Translations under genes and position numbers: made by a program
Part shown: piece by piece, positions 43,154-52,292 of the stretch
Position numbering within the stretch: the first letter of the stretch is position 1
Layout of the letters: each line of letters begins with the position of its first letter
Source of the DNA: DATDDB01 sp035260545
GTDB lineage: Bacteria > Pseudomonadota > Gammaproteobacteria > Burkholderiales > Gallionellaceae
Assembly (NCBI GenBank): GCA_035260545.1
Contig: DATFUZ010000037.1
Coordinates: 1 to 60,582 of the forward strand
Reading direction: 5' to 3'
DNA length: 60,582 nt
Notes under the pieces: model-generated
What the model was told of the DNA's origin: nothing
The model's input: only the letters and a program-made list of their open reading frames with translations
Database searches by the model: none

Positions 43154-44092
43154 CTACATCGCCATCCTTCCCATCGCGTGCATGGACGATGGCGGCATGC
43201 CCTGAATCAGCATGGAGGCGGCGAGCAGCACCAGTGCAATGAGGAAGGCATCGCCAGCCAGCGCACGGCCCATCCTGCCCAGGCAGACGTCTGCGTCTCG
43301 CTCGCCTATCGCACCGCGGAGGCGGGAAACAGTGAAGAACCGGCTGAGTCCACCCACCGCCGCGATACCTCCCACCAGCGCAGCCTTCACCATCAGGATG
43401 CGGCCGTAATCGGTCGTCAGCAGCTGATCGGGCGCGTCGATGCGCAGAGCGGTGTTATACAGCCCCGTCACCACCGACCCCGCCAGCGCCCACCCCGCAA
43501 GCCGTGACAGGCGAACCACGCTCTGCACCAGCAGCGTGCGGCGCCCGCGCAGCAGCGGGAAGGTGAACAAGACCGTGGCCAGGATGCCGCCGCCCCACAG
43601 CGATACGGAGATGACATGCGCCCAGTCGTTCAGCTCGGAAAGCGTGAAGTCGCCCCCGTCTCCCGCATGCGAAACCGCGCTGTAGCTCAGCGCCAGCATG
43701 GCGGCCATGCAAAGCGAGGCCGGAATGCCCGCGCGCGGCGGCAAGGGCAGCGTCGCAGCCAGCAGGCCGAGCAGAACAAGGTGCATGCCCCACACCATGC
43801 CAAAGTGGGTGCGTAGGAGGACCTCGGGCACTATCGCAATTGCCTGTGCGAGCGGCAGCCCGCTCATGTCCGCGGTGCGCACGGCGAGCAGCGCGCCCCC
43901 CGTTATCGCCAGCAGCGCCAGGTAGCCCAGCAGGCGCGATCGCAAGCGTCCCGCCACGCCGGGCAATTCGAATGCGGCGCCGGGCACCAGACCTGCGCGC
44001 GCCATCACCAGGCCGCACGCGCAGAGCCATGCGAAAAAATCAACAGTGCTCAGAACAACGTGCAGCGCATGCAATGTTCCGGCGGCCATCAT
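43154..44092 (-). CDS. copD: Copper resistance protein CopD family
   Basis: The 312 aa protein has eight transmembrane helices and CopD motifs such as SELNDWAHVISVSLWGGGILATVLFTFP and VVTGLYNTALRIDAPDQLLTTDYGRILMVKAALV. CopD works with CopC in copper transport across the inner membrane. Start at 44092 overlaps the copC stop as ATGA (44089-44092). The C-terminal tail is Met-rich (MPPSSMHAMGRMAM), plausible for copper handling. Confidence 0.92.
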   Translation of the reverse strand: MMAAGTLHALHVVLSTVDFFAWLCACGLVMARAGLVPGAAFELPGVAGRLRSRLLGYLALLAITGGALLAVRTADMSGLPLAQAIAIVPEVLLRTHFGMVWGMHLVLLGLLAATLPLPPRAGIPASLCMAAMLALSYSAVSHAGDGGDFTLSELNDWAHVISVSLWGGGILATVLFTFPLLRGRRTLLVQSVVRLSRLAGWALAGSVVTGLYNTALRIDAPDQLLTTDYGRILMVKAALVGGIAAVGGLSRFFTVSRLRGAIGERDADVCLGRMGRALAGDAFLIALVLLAASMLIQGMPPSSMHAMGRMAM

Positions 44093-44454
44093 TGAACGGT
44101 ATACGTGTAATCGCCTTCGGTGTGGTGCCCATCGCGCGCCACCACGCTCCAGTAAACGTGATAGGTGCCCTTGCGTTCGCTGGTGAGCCTGGTCGAAAGC
44201 ACCCGCGGATTGTGCGCATCCACCTGCCCCTTGCCCTGGCTGACCTGGACCCCCTGCTCATTCTTCACCACCACGGTGCTGAACAGCGGCTCCAGTTCCG
44301 AATCGAAATGGATGGTGACCGCGCCCGGGGCCTGCGCCAGCACCGCCCCCGCCCCGGGCGCCGCATGGTCGGGGAAGGCGTGGGCCAGGGCCTGCGCCGG
44401 CAACAGCAGGGCGAACAGGACGAGCAGCAGGCGGAGCGGATTCATGCGGTTCAT
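44089..44454 (-). CDS. copC: Copper resistance protein CopC
   Basis: The 121 aa protein has a Sec signal ending LAHAFP and the CopC beta-barrel: HFDSELEPLFSTVVVKNEQG and RKGTYHVYWSVVARDGHHTEGDY. His residues in the HAFPDH start and RDGHHTEG match the Cu(II) site; the Cu(I) Met motif is reduced. It binds copper in the periplasm. The stop overlaps the copD start and the start overlaps the upstream gene stop, both by ATGA, giving a three-gene operon. Confidence 0.92.
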   Translation of the reverse strand: MNRMNPLRLLLVLFALLLPAQALAHAFPDHAAPGAGAVLAQAPGAVTIHFDSELEPLFSTVVVKNEQGVQVSQGKGQVDAHNPRVLSTRLTSERKGTYHVYWSVVARDGHHTEGDYTYTVQ

Positions 44455-45371
44455 GGGTATAGCGGCCTCCCCAGGCTGTGCGGATAAATATCGTCGATGA
44501 AGAAATGCAATTGCGCCATGATGCCAGTGTGCGTCCCGCTGGCGCGATTGAACGGAATCGCCGCCTCCACCCCGAGCTGGTAATACTTGCCCACCCAGAT
44601 CACGCCGGGGTTCACCGTCCCCGTGGTCTGCCCGCCGCAGCCAGGCGCGGTGCACGTCTGCAGCGGGAATTCCGCAATGAGCAGCATGCGATTCCAGGGC
44701 GCGCCCCAGCCGAAGTCCTGCACGAAGTCCTGCAAATAACCGAGGTTGTATTGTATGCTCAGGCCCGTGGTCGCGCTTTGCGCGGCCCAGTCCGATGCGC
44801 TGAGGTTGGGCGCCAGCGTGCCCGTCACCGCAAAGGGCCGCAGGTATCGCAGCGAATCCGGCAGACCGCCAAAACCCTTGCCGAAATAGAGCGTCGGCGA
44901 CACCGTCGAGCCGGAAGCCGCGCCCACGCGCGGCGTCCCGCTGCCGCCCAGCTCCACATTCGCGCCGATGGAAACCAGCGACTCCCCCTCCTCGTTCAGA
45001 TACACCCGGTATTTCGCGCCGATCACGGTATTGCCAAAGCCGTTCTGCGCCGGCATGCCATCCGGCCTCAGGTGCAGATAATCCGCCCCCACCGAAAGCG
45101 CAAAACGCGGCGTGATGCTCTTCGCGTAATCCAGCGCAAGGTCGCTCGTGTCCGTGCTCGTGCCATCGCCGTTCGGCGTATTGCGGTTGCTGAAGGTAAT
45201 GCCCGCCTCATCGGTGACGAAGGGATCATCCACCGCAAGCGTCGCGGGGAAAAACCGCTTGCCCGCAAAGCCGTGCGCCGCAGCGCGCAAAGGAAGCAGC
45301 GCCAGCGCCGCCGCCAGCAGCAGCGCCGCACGGCATGGACCCTCGCGCCGGATGGAAATGGTACAGATCAT
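44451..45371 (-). CDS. Outer-membrane protein of the copper operon
   Basis: The 306 aa protein has a signal peptide (LLLAAALALLPLRAAAHG) and amphipathic strands (FALSVGADYLHL, NTVIGAKYRVYLNEEGESLVSIGANV), consistent with a small beta-barrel of the MetA-pathway/transporter type. ATG at 45371 has GGGGGG upstream and replaces a longer frame. It overlaps copC as ATGA (44451-44454), so it is translated together and may export or import copper or a copper ligand across the outer membrane. Confidence 0.75.
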   Translation of the reverse strand: MICTISIRREGPCRAALLLAAALALLPLRAAAHGFAGKRFFPATLAVDDPFVTDEAGITFSNRNTPNGDGTSTDTSDLALDYAKSITPRFALSVGADYLHLRPDGMPAQNGFGNTVIGAKYRVYLNEEGESLVSIGANVELGGSGTPRVGAASGSTVSPTLYFGKGFGGLPDSLRYLRPFAVTGTLAPNLSASDWAAQSATTGLSIQYNLGYLQDFVQDFGWGAPWNRMLLIAEFPLQTCTAPGCGGQTTGTVNPGVIWVGKYYQLGVEAAIPFNRASGTHTGIMAQLHFFIDDIYPHSLGRPLYP

Positions 45372-45484
45372 CGCCCCCCTGCAAAGCAAACGCGGAAATG
45401 CCCCCGCACCCGCCCGATTCTACCGCGCCTTCGCCATCAACAGTATTACAGAATGCCGCGCCCCGCACGCGATAAAATGCCGCC

Positions 45485-45826
45485 ATGAACAAAGCCCTGC
45501 TCACCCTGCTCGCCGCCTGCCTCCTCGCCGGCCCCGCCGCACCCGGCTTTGCCCGCGATGGAAACGCCCCGGCCCGGACTCGCCCCAGCGACGCACCCGC
45601 CTCATCCGTGCAGCGCGCGCCGGACAAAAACGGCCTCATCGAACACAAGTACTACACCAACTCAAGCGGCCAGCGCATCCACGCCCCCGCCCACACCCTA
45701 TCCGGCAACGCCCCGCCGGGCGCCAGCGCCCAATGCCGCGACGGCTCATACAGCTTCAGCACCCACCGCAGGGGCACCTGCTCGCGGCATGGGGGAGTGG
45801 AAAGGTGGATTGGATTGGCGAAGTGA
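45485..45826 (+). CDS. DUF3761 family secreted protein
   Basis: The 113 aa product has a Sec signal (about residues 1-23) and the DUF3761 core C-x-DG-S-x-S-x-S-x-H-x-R-GTCS-x-HGGV: CRDGSYSFSTHRRGTCSRHGGV. The conserved cysteines and His residues could bind metal or form disulfides. Function unknown. Divergent from the copper operon. Confidence 0.88.
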   Translation: MNKALLTLLAACLLAGPAAPGFARDGNAPARTRPSDAPASSVQRAPDKNGLIEHKYYTNSSGQRIHAPAHTLSGNAPPGASAQCRDGSYSFSTHRRGTCSRHGGVERWIGLAK

Positions 45827-46007
45827 ATAGCGCCTGAACGCAATCGCTCCGCGAGCAACTCTATCGCCCGGCGGCAATGTCCGCGATGTGCAGCTTATCC
45901 GATGTTCGGGGTGGGGTGGCTAACTTCCGAGTTGTGCAAACCGGCCGTTAGCGATTTAGAAGAACGGACGCCATCGAAAAGGCGCAGCGTTGCCCGCTCT
46001 ACCTAGC

Positions 46008-46889
46008 TTATTCGGATATGCGTTCGAACTCCAATTCAAAATGGTCGCGGCTACACTTTGCCCTGAACACTGGAATTCTTCGTGCGCGGTCGGCGCATAA
46101 CCGCAGAATATCTTCAATTTCATGTTCACGCATAGCAGCACCAACAGTCACGCCTTCAATGTATGCCGGAGAAATAATCGCTAGCTGGGGAGTTTTCCAT
46201 CCAAAGATGTCGTCCAAGATGTGCCCAGGTGCTCCATCTACGGCGTATGGCAGGTTAACTAGGCGATACTCTCGTTCGTGACTCCAAGCATCGGATTTGG
46301 TATATAACGCTTTTCTTATGAACTCATTTGGGTCGTGACCACCAAGAGGCAAAGGAATTTCCGGATAATCTCGTACATAGACCACCTTCTCGGCGTTGCC
46401 AAATGGCACTTGGGTGGCATCGAAATGAACGCAAATACCGGTATGCCCCTCGGCATAATACGACCACATCAGAGTACTACCTCTTTCCGCAGTTAGGCAA
46501 CACATAGGAAATTTTGATCTAAATTCCTCGCGCCATCCGTGAGCAACGCCCGTCATCTCGATTTCGTACTCGCCAGACTTGATCTTGGCTTTCAGCTCTT
46601 CACGCCGTGCCTCGATTTGTTCCGGACGTAGGCCGTTTCTCTCGCCAAATACTGCAAGACCCCTCTCCACAGCCTTTAGCAGCTCTTCATGTGCGCTGGG
46701 AATACGGAAATGAGGAGCCGCGTCAAAGGGGTCATTTAGCTCCTTCGCGGTTGCAAAATATAATTCTCCGCCTCTCAATAGCGCCTCCACCCGCCTGCGA
46801 TATTCGGCATTTTCTGCGGGAGACGGTCCGTCAGCGGGATACTTCATGAATTTGTATAGCGTATTTGCTTTGTCGTCACGAGCCTCCAA
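46008..46889 (-). CDS. DUF2971 family protein
   Basis: The 293 aa protein matches DUF2971: LYKFMKYP at the start, GELYFATAKELNDPFDAAPHF, then FPMCCLTAERGSTLMWSYYAEGHTGICVHFDA and YTKSDAWSHEREYRLV. DUF2971 proteins are found in defence and accessory islands; biochemical role unknown. The start is TTG at 46889, with GGAGGG six bases upstream, so initiation there is well supported. AT-richer than the core genes; the MITE at 46931 lies just upstream. Confidence 0.85.
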   Translation of the reverse strand: MEARDDKANTLYKFMKYPADGPSPAENAEYRRRVEALLRGGELYFATAKELNDPFDAAPHFRIPSAHEELLKAVERGLAVFGERNGLRPEQIEARREELKAKIKSGEYEIEMTGVAHGWREEFRSKFPMCCLTAERGSTLMWSYYAEGHTGICVHFDATQVPFGNAEKVVYVRDYPEIPLPLGGHDPNEFIRKALYTKSDAWSHEREYRLVNLPYAVDGAPGHILDDIFGWKTPQLAIISPAYIEGVTVGAAMREHEIEDILRLCADRARRIPVFRAKCSRDHFELEFERISE

Positions 46890-46930
46890 TGCAGCCCTCC
46901 AGTAGAGTCAAGTACACGTCCGCTTCTGGT

Positions 46931-47037
46931 AACAATTGGGGGCAGATTCGATTTAATTTGGCCCAGCGTGATCCCACTTCTTGTCAAGTTGACACGGGCA
47001 TCATGGCGCAATTAAATCGAATCTCCCCCCAATTGTT
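46931..47037. mobile_element. MITE-like element with 27-bp terminal inverted repeats
   Basis: Left end 46931-46957 (AACAATTGGGGGCAGATTCGA...) and right end 47011-47037 are reverse complements with one mismatch. The interior shares TCAAGTTGACA.GGGCA.CATGGCGCAATTAAAT with the element at 8859-8994. No coding capacity. Confidence 0.8.
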
Positions 47038-47091
47038 TAGATCCAGGATCCCGTTGCGTGTCATCCGGGCTTGCATGATTCAACTGCGACT

Positions 47092-47367
47092 TTAGCCCGC
47101 ACCAGCGGTATTCCGCTCAATCTGTACTTGGCAGAGAGCAGTTTGCGCTTGCAGCTTAAGCAGAAACGCTTTCTCAACTCCCAGCGAATATCCCAAGATA
47201 CCCGCGATCACGGCTCCGATTCCCGTGCCTACCGGGCTATGCATGGCCGCGTAGCCGACACCCGCCCCAATCAAAACCCCGAATACTGTGTATCTGATAA
47301 TGATCGACTTGGCTCTCCCGTATAGCCTTTCGGCGAATTGCTCGATGACTTTCGATTCATATTGCAT
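47092..47367 (-). CDS. Small membrane protein with glycine-zipper helices
   Basis: Start at 47367 is supported by GAGGGAGGATGTT. The 91 aa protein has a basic N-terminal helix (QYESKVIEQFAERLYGRAKSIIIRY), two transmembrane helices with G-x3-G patterns (VFGVLIGAGVGYAAM and GTGIGAVIAGILGYSLG) and a Gln-rich end. Similar short proteins occur beside toxin or stress genes, but no family is recognised. AT-rich accessory context. Confidence 0.55.
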   Translation of the reverse strand: MQYESKVIEQFAERLYGRAKSIIIRYTVFGVLIGAGVGYAAMHSPVGTGIGAVIAGILGYSLGVEKAFLLKLQAQTALCQVQIERNTAGAG

Positions 47368-47549
47368 AACATCCTCCCTCGTGATTCGTGCGCAGACTCT
47401 ATCAGTCACATAACGAACACACAATATGCCGTTAGGCATAGCTGCATCTGCCTGCCGCATAGCCCGCCCCGCGGGCAATGCAATCCGCACCGGAGGAATT
47501 GGGGTCAGCTCAGTCTTACCCCCATCAATTCTGGCTAATTGCCTCTGCG

Positions 47550-48176
47550 TCAGTCAAATCCGGGCAGCCCCCGCGATTCACTTACATGTTTCTCAACAGA
47601 GAGCTGCACCGCTTTTAACAGTTCCGTGCATTCGAGAAAGCATTCTTCAACTTCGGACCACAAGTCGTCAGTCAGCGACAACGTCTTCGCGCTGCCAGAA
47701 TAATATTGTAGCGAGCACCCCGCATCCGCATCGTATATGAGCTTCCCATGAGCAAACGCATTGCGCCATTCCATAATCCGCTTCAACTTCTGTTGTAGTT
47801 TGTTGAGTACCTTGTTATCGACGACCTCATTATGAGCCAGTATTTTCGACACAAGCTCCTTCTTGGCGTTGTATGAAAGCGCAGACGATTGAAGAATCTC
47901 ACGTTCGAACAATATGCGGCGTTCCTCGTGTTTGATAAACGGGCCCATAAAATAGAGCATCAATATGTTTTCGAGCTGCTGTTCGACCGATGTTGTTGCG
48001 TACAGAATGTTCCCGCCGTTCTTTCTAGCCATTTCAAGACTCGGCGCCGCGTCCTCGGTAGAGAATGTGCCAAGGGTGTGCCTTACTACGCCATTCCCGA
48101 GGTCAACTGCCTTAGCCGGGTCAAATTTCAGGCGCATGGAATAGGTCTGATTTATCGGAAGCTTAATTTCTTTCAT
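47550..48176 (-). CDS. HEPN-like hypothetical protein
   Basis: The 208 aa soluble protein has a helical C-terminal region (about 60-160) with the sequence SVEQQLENILMLYF...LQQKLKRIMEWRNAFAHGKL. The motif R138-x4-H143 (RNAFAH) is the HEPN RX4-6H active motif, but many non-catalytic HEPN proteins have RN-x-x-AHG too. The N-terminal 55 residues look beta-rich. A nuclease role (abortive infection) is possible but unproven. Neighbours are DUF2971, a cyclase and a nuclease-like protein. Confidence 0.55.
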   Translation of the reverse strand: MKEIKLPINQTYSMRLKFDPAKAVDLGNGVVRHTLGTFSTEDAAPSLEMARKNGGNILYATTSVEQQLENILMLYFMGPFIKHEERRILFEREILQSSALSYNAKKELVSKILAHNEVVDNKVLNKLQQKLKRIMEWRNAFAHGKLIYDADAGCSLQYYSGSAKTLSLTDDLWSEVEECFLECTELLKAVQLSVEKHVSESRGLPGFD

Positions 48177-48218
48177 ACAATATCCTCAGATGTCATCGAA
48201 CTGCCAATTTGACTGTGT

Positions 48219-48272
48219 AAAGGGGCCAACCTCCGCTTATTATTCCGAAAAAATGCGAGCCTGGCGCCTTTG
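48219..48272. repeat. Degenerate REP-like palindrome
   Basis: AAAGGGGCCAACCTCCGC and GCGAGCCTGGCGCCTTT form imperfect arms around 19 bases, related to the palindrome at 4329-4389. Confidence 0.55.
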
Positions 48273-48409
48273 CTCACTAACTAATAGTGCATCCCACGAG
48301 CGATTACCTCCCGCTTCGTTGCACTCGTATGATGCAACTAAGCAAAGCGCGCCGCCGATTGTTCTCAAGTCGTCTGAAACAAGGAATCAATTCGCCCCGA
48401 CTTTAGCGA

Positions 48410-49924
48410 CTAGGTCAACACTTGGTAAACCCGTAGCAGCTCTTGCTTACCTTTAACAGCCACGGTTCCCAAGTCCCTTGTCTCGACCTTGATGGATAGC
48501 TGTTTGAGCGTAGACTCTGAAATGATTATGTGGCTTTCAAACTGCCGCGTGAGCCCCTCGATTCTTGACGCCGTGTTAACTGCGTCACCTATTATCGTGT
48601 AATCGAAACGTTGTCTGGACCCAAAATTTCCGACGGTCGCCACGCCGATGTTTATGCCAACTCCAATATCGATGACCGGGTATCCCTCATTGGACCACTT
48701 CTCCTGCAGCACCTTCAATCGCTTAATCATGTTGACGGCGGTTCTGACAGCTCGATCTGCTTGATCCGGCTGATCAATGGGCGCGCCCCAAAACGCCATG
48801 ATGGCGTCCCCGATGAATTTGTCCACAACCCCCTCATTCGCAATAACCTCCGCCGTCATCTCATCGAAGTACTCCTGAAGAATATGTGTAAGCTGCTGCG
48901 GCGGCAGGCTTTCAGACAGACTGGTAAATGACCGAATGTCGCTGAACAAAATCGTGACCTCCCTGCGCTGTCCGCCAAGAGTCACCTTGGCCGGGTCCTT
49001 CAGAATCGCCTCCATTACCTGAGGCGAGAGATAGTTCTGAAAGGCGCTCCGCAAATCTCGCTTCGTGGTTTCTGACCGACTCCAATAGCGCAATGCGACG
49101 CTGAGCGCAATAATCCACGAAACAACGGCCAGAACCCCCAGGAAGCGCCATTCATGATCCAGCACACCCTGTTCTTTGCTCAGGTCAGCCCAAACGATTA
49201 CAACGCCCACGTGTCCGTATCGTGGCGAAAGAACGTCACGCCGCAGCGGGAGGATTGCGGTATTCCTCCTGAGGGATGCCAGTTGCGCCGTAACGGCGGG
49301 CAGGTTAGTCCTTAGCGGAACATAACCAGCCGCAGCGACAACCGTATTGGACTCATCGACTATCGCGTAATCGACGGCATTATCCAGAAGGCTGACATTC
49401 GTCTGAATTGTGCCGTCAACAGAATGGAAGTAGTTTGCATTCTTCCTAAGCATCGCGCCCGGTGACGAGACATCGCTATCCTTGCTGACTGCGAGTATTA
49501 CGTACCCACCTTGCATCTTCCTGATAAGCACAGTCCACCCGTCGCCAGAGGGCGTCCAAAATAACTTTGGAGTGGAAAAATCTCCAGCAGGGGGAACGAC
49601 CTCAGAGAGCATCCCCCTCGGAATGAGATTCGACTTATCGTCAGAAAGAACCACCTCCACGTGACCATCGCTTGACAAGACTATATAGTTCTTCGCCTTG
49701 AGCGAGGCCTTATCAATCTGGGTGGGAACGATTTCCGCCTTAACCATCACGCCCAACACGCTTGCCACCGCGTCGTCAGCGCTACTCTGCAACTGTTGCC
49801 GCGTCGTCGCGTAAATCTCATTCGCGGTGTAAAAGTACTGGCCAGCGGCAAGGGCAATGAAGAACAACGCAAGCCCTATTGCGATGGCGGCAATTGTTCT
49901 CCAATTGTGACTTGCTCTAGCCAA
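48410..49924 (-). CDS. Class III adenylate/guanylate cyclase with periplasmic sensor
   Basis: The start is TTG at 49924, preceded by AAGGAGGGGAATGTAAC. The 504 aa protein has two transmembrane helices flanking a periplasmic Cache-like sensor of about 240 residues, then a short linker (FQNYLSPQVMEAIL) and a class III catalytic domain: metal Asp in VTILFSDIRSFTS, DKFIGDAIMAFWGAP with the purine-recognition Lys, and INIGVATVGNFGSRQRFDYTIIGDAVNTASRIE with the transition-state Asn/Arg. It likely makes cAMP in response to a periplasmic ligand. Confidence 0.93.
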   Translation of the reverse strand: MARASHNWRTIAAIAIGLALFFIALAAGQYFYTANEIYATTRQQLQSSADDAVASVLGVMVKAEIVPTQIDKASLKAKNYIVLSSDGHVEVVLSDDKSNLIPRGMLSEVVPPAGDFSTPKLFWTPSGDGWTVLIRKMQGGYVILAVSKDSDVSSPGAMLRKNANYFHSVDGTIQTNVSLLDNAVDYAIVDESNTVVAAAGYVPLRTNLPAVTAQLASLRRNTAILPLRRDVLSPRYGHVGVVIVWADLSKEQGVLDHEWRFLGVLAVVSWIIALSVALRYWSRSETTKRDLRSAFQNYLSPQVMEAILKDPAKVTLGGQRREVTILFSDIRSFTSLSESLPPQQLTHILQEYFDEMTAEVIANEGVVDKFIGDAIMAFWGAPIDQPDQADRAVRTAVNMIKRLKVLQEKWSNEGYPVIDIGVGINIGVATVGNFGSRQRFDYTIIGDAVNTASRIEGLTRQFESHIIISESTLKQLSIKVETRDLGTVAVKGKQELLRVYQVLT

Positions 49925-50061
49925 GTTACATTCCCCTCCTTTCGCGCGCGCAGAGTGCAATGACCGTTGGAATGCGTGGTCTACACGTGCATGGACGATG
50001 CCCAATACACGCCTCGACGATAGCGTGGTAGGTTCGACTGAATGATATGAAGCCCAACAAG

Positions 50062-50973
50062 CTATTTCCCCGCCGCTTCGAGTTGGTTCAGTATTTCGGC
50101 GAGTTGCTCGTAGGCAGCGGCCACGGCGACTCCCGGCGCGGGCATCTTGCCGGCAGTCGTTGCGGCCTCCGCAAGCCGCCTGAATACCTCGGGAATCGCA
50201 GGCTCCGGAATGCCGCCGACCTTTGCGCCGCGATAATTGCTGGCGAGCGCCTGTATCGCCTTGGGCAGACGCTTGAGATCGGCGCTGCCATCGGCCAGCA
50301 GATAGGGGAGCTTCCACGTTGCCGGTTTGGCGGGGTCGCCGACATAGGCGAAACACCGCGCGGGAATCTGGTATTTCGGATGGAGGATCAAGCCGTCGGG
50401 CGAGGATGGACTCCCGTCCGCCAGTTCGCCAGCCTGCTCTGAATAGGCCGGCAGGTCGGGCCGTGATTCACACGGCCGGTAGATTCCGTCCAGACTGATC
50501 CACCACAGGGAATCATGGGGTGCCTGTGTCAGCGTGAGGTCGAAGCGGACGCGCGGGTTGAGCCCGCCGCCCTCGATGTCCGCGCCGTAGAAAAGCAGGC
50601 CATCGCACACGGCCACCTGCTTCACGCGCTGCTCGGCGGCATAGCCCCAGGCCTGCTCCAGCGCCGCATCCAGTGATTTCCTGCTCTTGAGGCTGCCGGG
50701 AGATTTCGTCTCCACCACAAGATACTTCACGAAATTGCGCGTCACCACGAGGTCCGCGCGATCAAGCTGCCAGTTGAGGTCGTGGTCGGTCCAATCGAGA
50801 ACGGAAGTGAACAGCGAGCCCACGATGTTCTCCGCCACCTTCTCCGGCGCTTTGTCAAAGCGCGCCTGCTGCGCGAACATCTCCTGGCGCAGCTTGAGGA
50901 AATCCGGCCAGCGCGAAGTGACCTGCGCCACACACCTGCGGTAAGCCGCCAACTCGCGATAGTCCGTAGCCAT
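50062..50973 (-). CDS. PD-(D/E)XK nuclease-like protein
   Basis: Start at 50973, after AGGAAGC. The 303 aa protein has a restriction endonuclease-like core: VLDWTDHDLNWQLDRADLVV (Asp74) then KYLVVETKSPGSL (E88-x-K90), as in type I/III restriction HsdR_N-like domains. The remainder is helical, without helicase motifs, so it is not a complete restriction enzyme. It could be a solitary nuclease or a decayed part of a defence system; no methylase is adjacent. AT content is intermediate. Confidence 0.7.
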   Translation of the reverse strand: MATDYRELAAYRRCVAQVTSRWPDFLKLRQEMFAQQARFDKAPEKVAENIVGSLFTSVLDWTDHDLNWQLDRADLVVTRNFVKYLVVETKSPGSLKSRKSLDAALEQAWGYAAEQRVKQVAVCDGLLFYGADIEGGGLNPRVRFDLTLTQAPHDSLWWISLDGIYRPCESRPDLPAYSEQAGELADGSPSSPDGLILHPKYQIPARCFAYVGDPAKPATWKLPYLLADGSADLKRLPKAIQALASNYRGAKVGGIPEPAIPEVFRRLAEAATTAGKMPAPGVAVAAAYEQLAEILNQLEAAGK

Positions 50974-51217
50974 GGGTGCTTCCTGTGATTGTTCTAGCGG
51001 CTCTGGATGAATACCACCCAGAGGCCACAAGCATAATTCAGCGAGGCAAGCGGGTAAAGGGTGAAGGCGGTTCGTCCCCCATCACATTCCGCCGGGCTGG
51101 AATGCGACACGTTTGCGCGGCGCCCCCTCCCCGCTCCTGGCCCACTTGCGCTAGGATGGCCGGGCAGGCATGGGCTTTATCGAGGCGGATGCGATGCCGG
51201 CTCCCATGGAGGACGCG

Positions 51218-52222
51218 ATGACCGATGGACAGGAGGACACGGTGCAGGTGATGCTGGGCGGCGATGTGATGCTGGGCCGCCTGGTGGGCGAGGCTATCCG
51301 CTGCGAGGGGCGGGGCTATCCGCTGGGCGGGGTGGCGGCGCTCTTGCGCGGGGCGGATCTTTCCATGGTGAATCTGGAATGCGCGATCACCGGGGCGAGT
51401 GGGGAATGGGGAGGCGCGCCCAAGGCTTTCTATTTCGGCGCGCCGCCGGAGGCCGCGCTATCCCTCGCGGGGGCGGGGGTGGATTGCGTGAGCCTGGCGA
51501 ACAACCATGTTCTGGATTTCGATGTGGCGGGCCTGCACGATACGCTGCGCGCCCTGCGCGCGCAGGGGATAGGCTATGCGGGCGCGGGCGAGGATGCGGA
51601 CCGCGCTTATGCGCCGCTATTCCTTGCGCGCAATGGCATTAAATTCGGCATGGTGGCCTTTTGCGACCACCAGGCGGATTTCGCGGCGGCCGAGCACACG
51701 CCGGGGATGGCCTACCTGGACCTGACGGACAGGGCGGCGGCGCTGGCGGCCTTTCGCCGCGGGCTGGCGCACATCCTGAAGGGCGGCGCGGACTGGCCCA
51801 TCCTTTCGCTGCACTGGGGGCCGAACATGGCGGACCGTCCGGCGCATTATTTCCGCGAGCTGGCGCATGCGGCGATAGACATGGGCTTTCGCCTGCTGTT
51901 CGGCCACAGCGCGCATGTGTTCCAGGGGGTGGAGGTGTATCGCGGCTGGCCCATTTTCTACGCGGCGGGCGATCTGGTGGACGATTATTACGTCGGCCCG
52001 GTGTTTCGCAACGATCATCAGTTGCTGTTTGAGCTTACGCTCACGCGCGGTGCGCTGCGCGCGATCCGCTTGCATCCCGTCTTGATCGAAGATTGCCGCG
52101 TGGCGCCGGCGGGCGGCGCGGCGTTCGACTACATCGCCAATCGCGCGGCGGCGCTATGCGCCGCGCTGGGCACGCAGGTCCGGCGGGCGGATGGCAAGCT
52201 GTGGCTGGAATGGGGCGATTAG
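51218..52222 (+). CDS. CapA-family metallophosphoesterase-like protein
   Basis: Start at 51218 is preferred because GGAGG lies five bases upstream; the frame is open to 51170. The 334 aa protein has the CapA/PgsA pattern: VMLGGDVMLGR, SMVNLECAITG, DCVSLANNHVLDFDVAGL, LSLHWGPNM and LLFGHSAHVFQGVEVYRGWPIFYAAGDLVDDY, which are the metal ligands of the calcineurin-like fold. CapA proteins take part in poly-gamma-glutamate capsule assembly; no capBC is nearby, so the role here is unclear. Confidence 0.9.
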   Translation: MTDGQEDTVQVMLGGDVMLGRLVGEAIRCEGRGYPLGGVAALLRGADLSMVNLECAITGASGEWGGAPKAFYFGAPPEAALSLAGAGVDCVSLANNHVLDFDVAGLHDTLRALRAQGIGYAGAGEDADRAYAPLFLARNGIKFGMVAFCDHQADFAAAEHTPGMAYLDLTDRAAALAAFRRGLAHILKGGADWPILSLHWGPNMADRPAHYFRELAHAAIDMGFRLLFGHSAHVFQGVEVYRGWPIFYAAGDLVDDYYVGPVFRNDHQLLFELTLTRGALRAIRLHPVLIEDCRVAPAGGAAFDYIANRAAALCAALGTQVRRADGKLWLEWGD

Positions 52223-52292
52223 ATCGCAGCGTGGGTAACACTGCGCCCCCCGGCACGGCAGGTTGGGCAGCGTCATGCCCAAACCGGCGCCG

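Noticed and set aside
49925..50356. Upstream extension of the cyclase frame
   Set aside because: It runs antisense to or through the nuclease-like gene; the TTG at 49924 has a strong ribosome binding site and the signal helix starts there.
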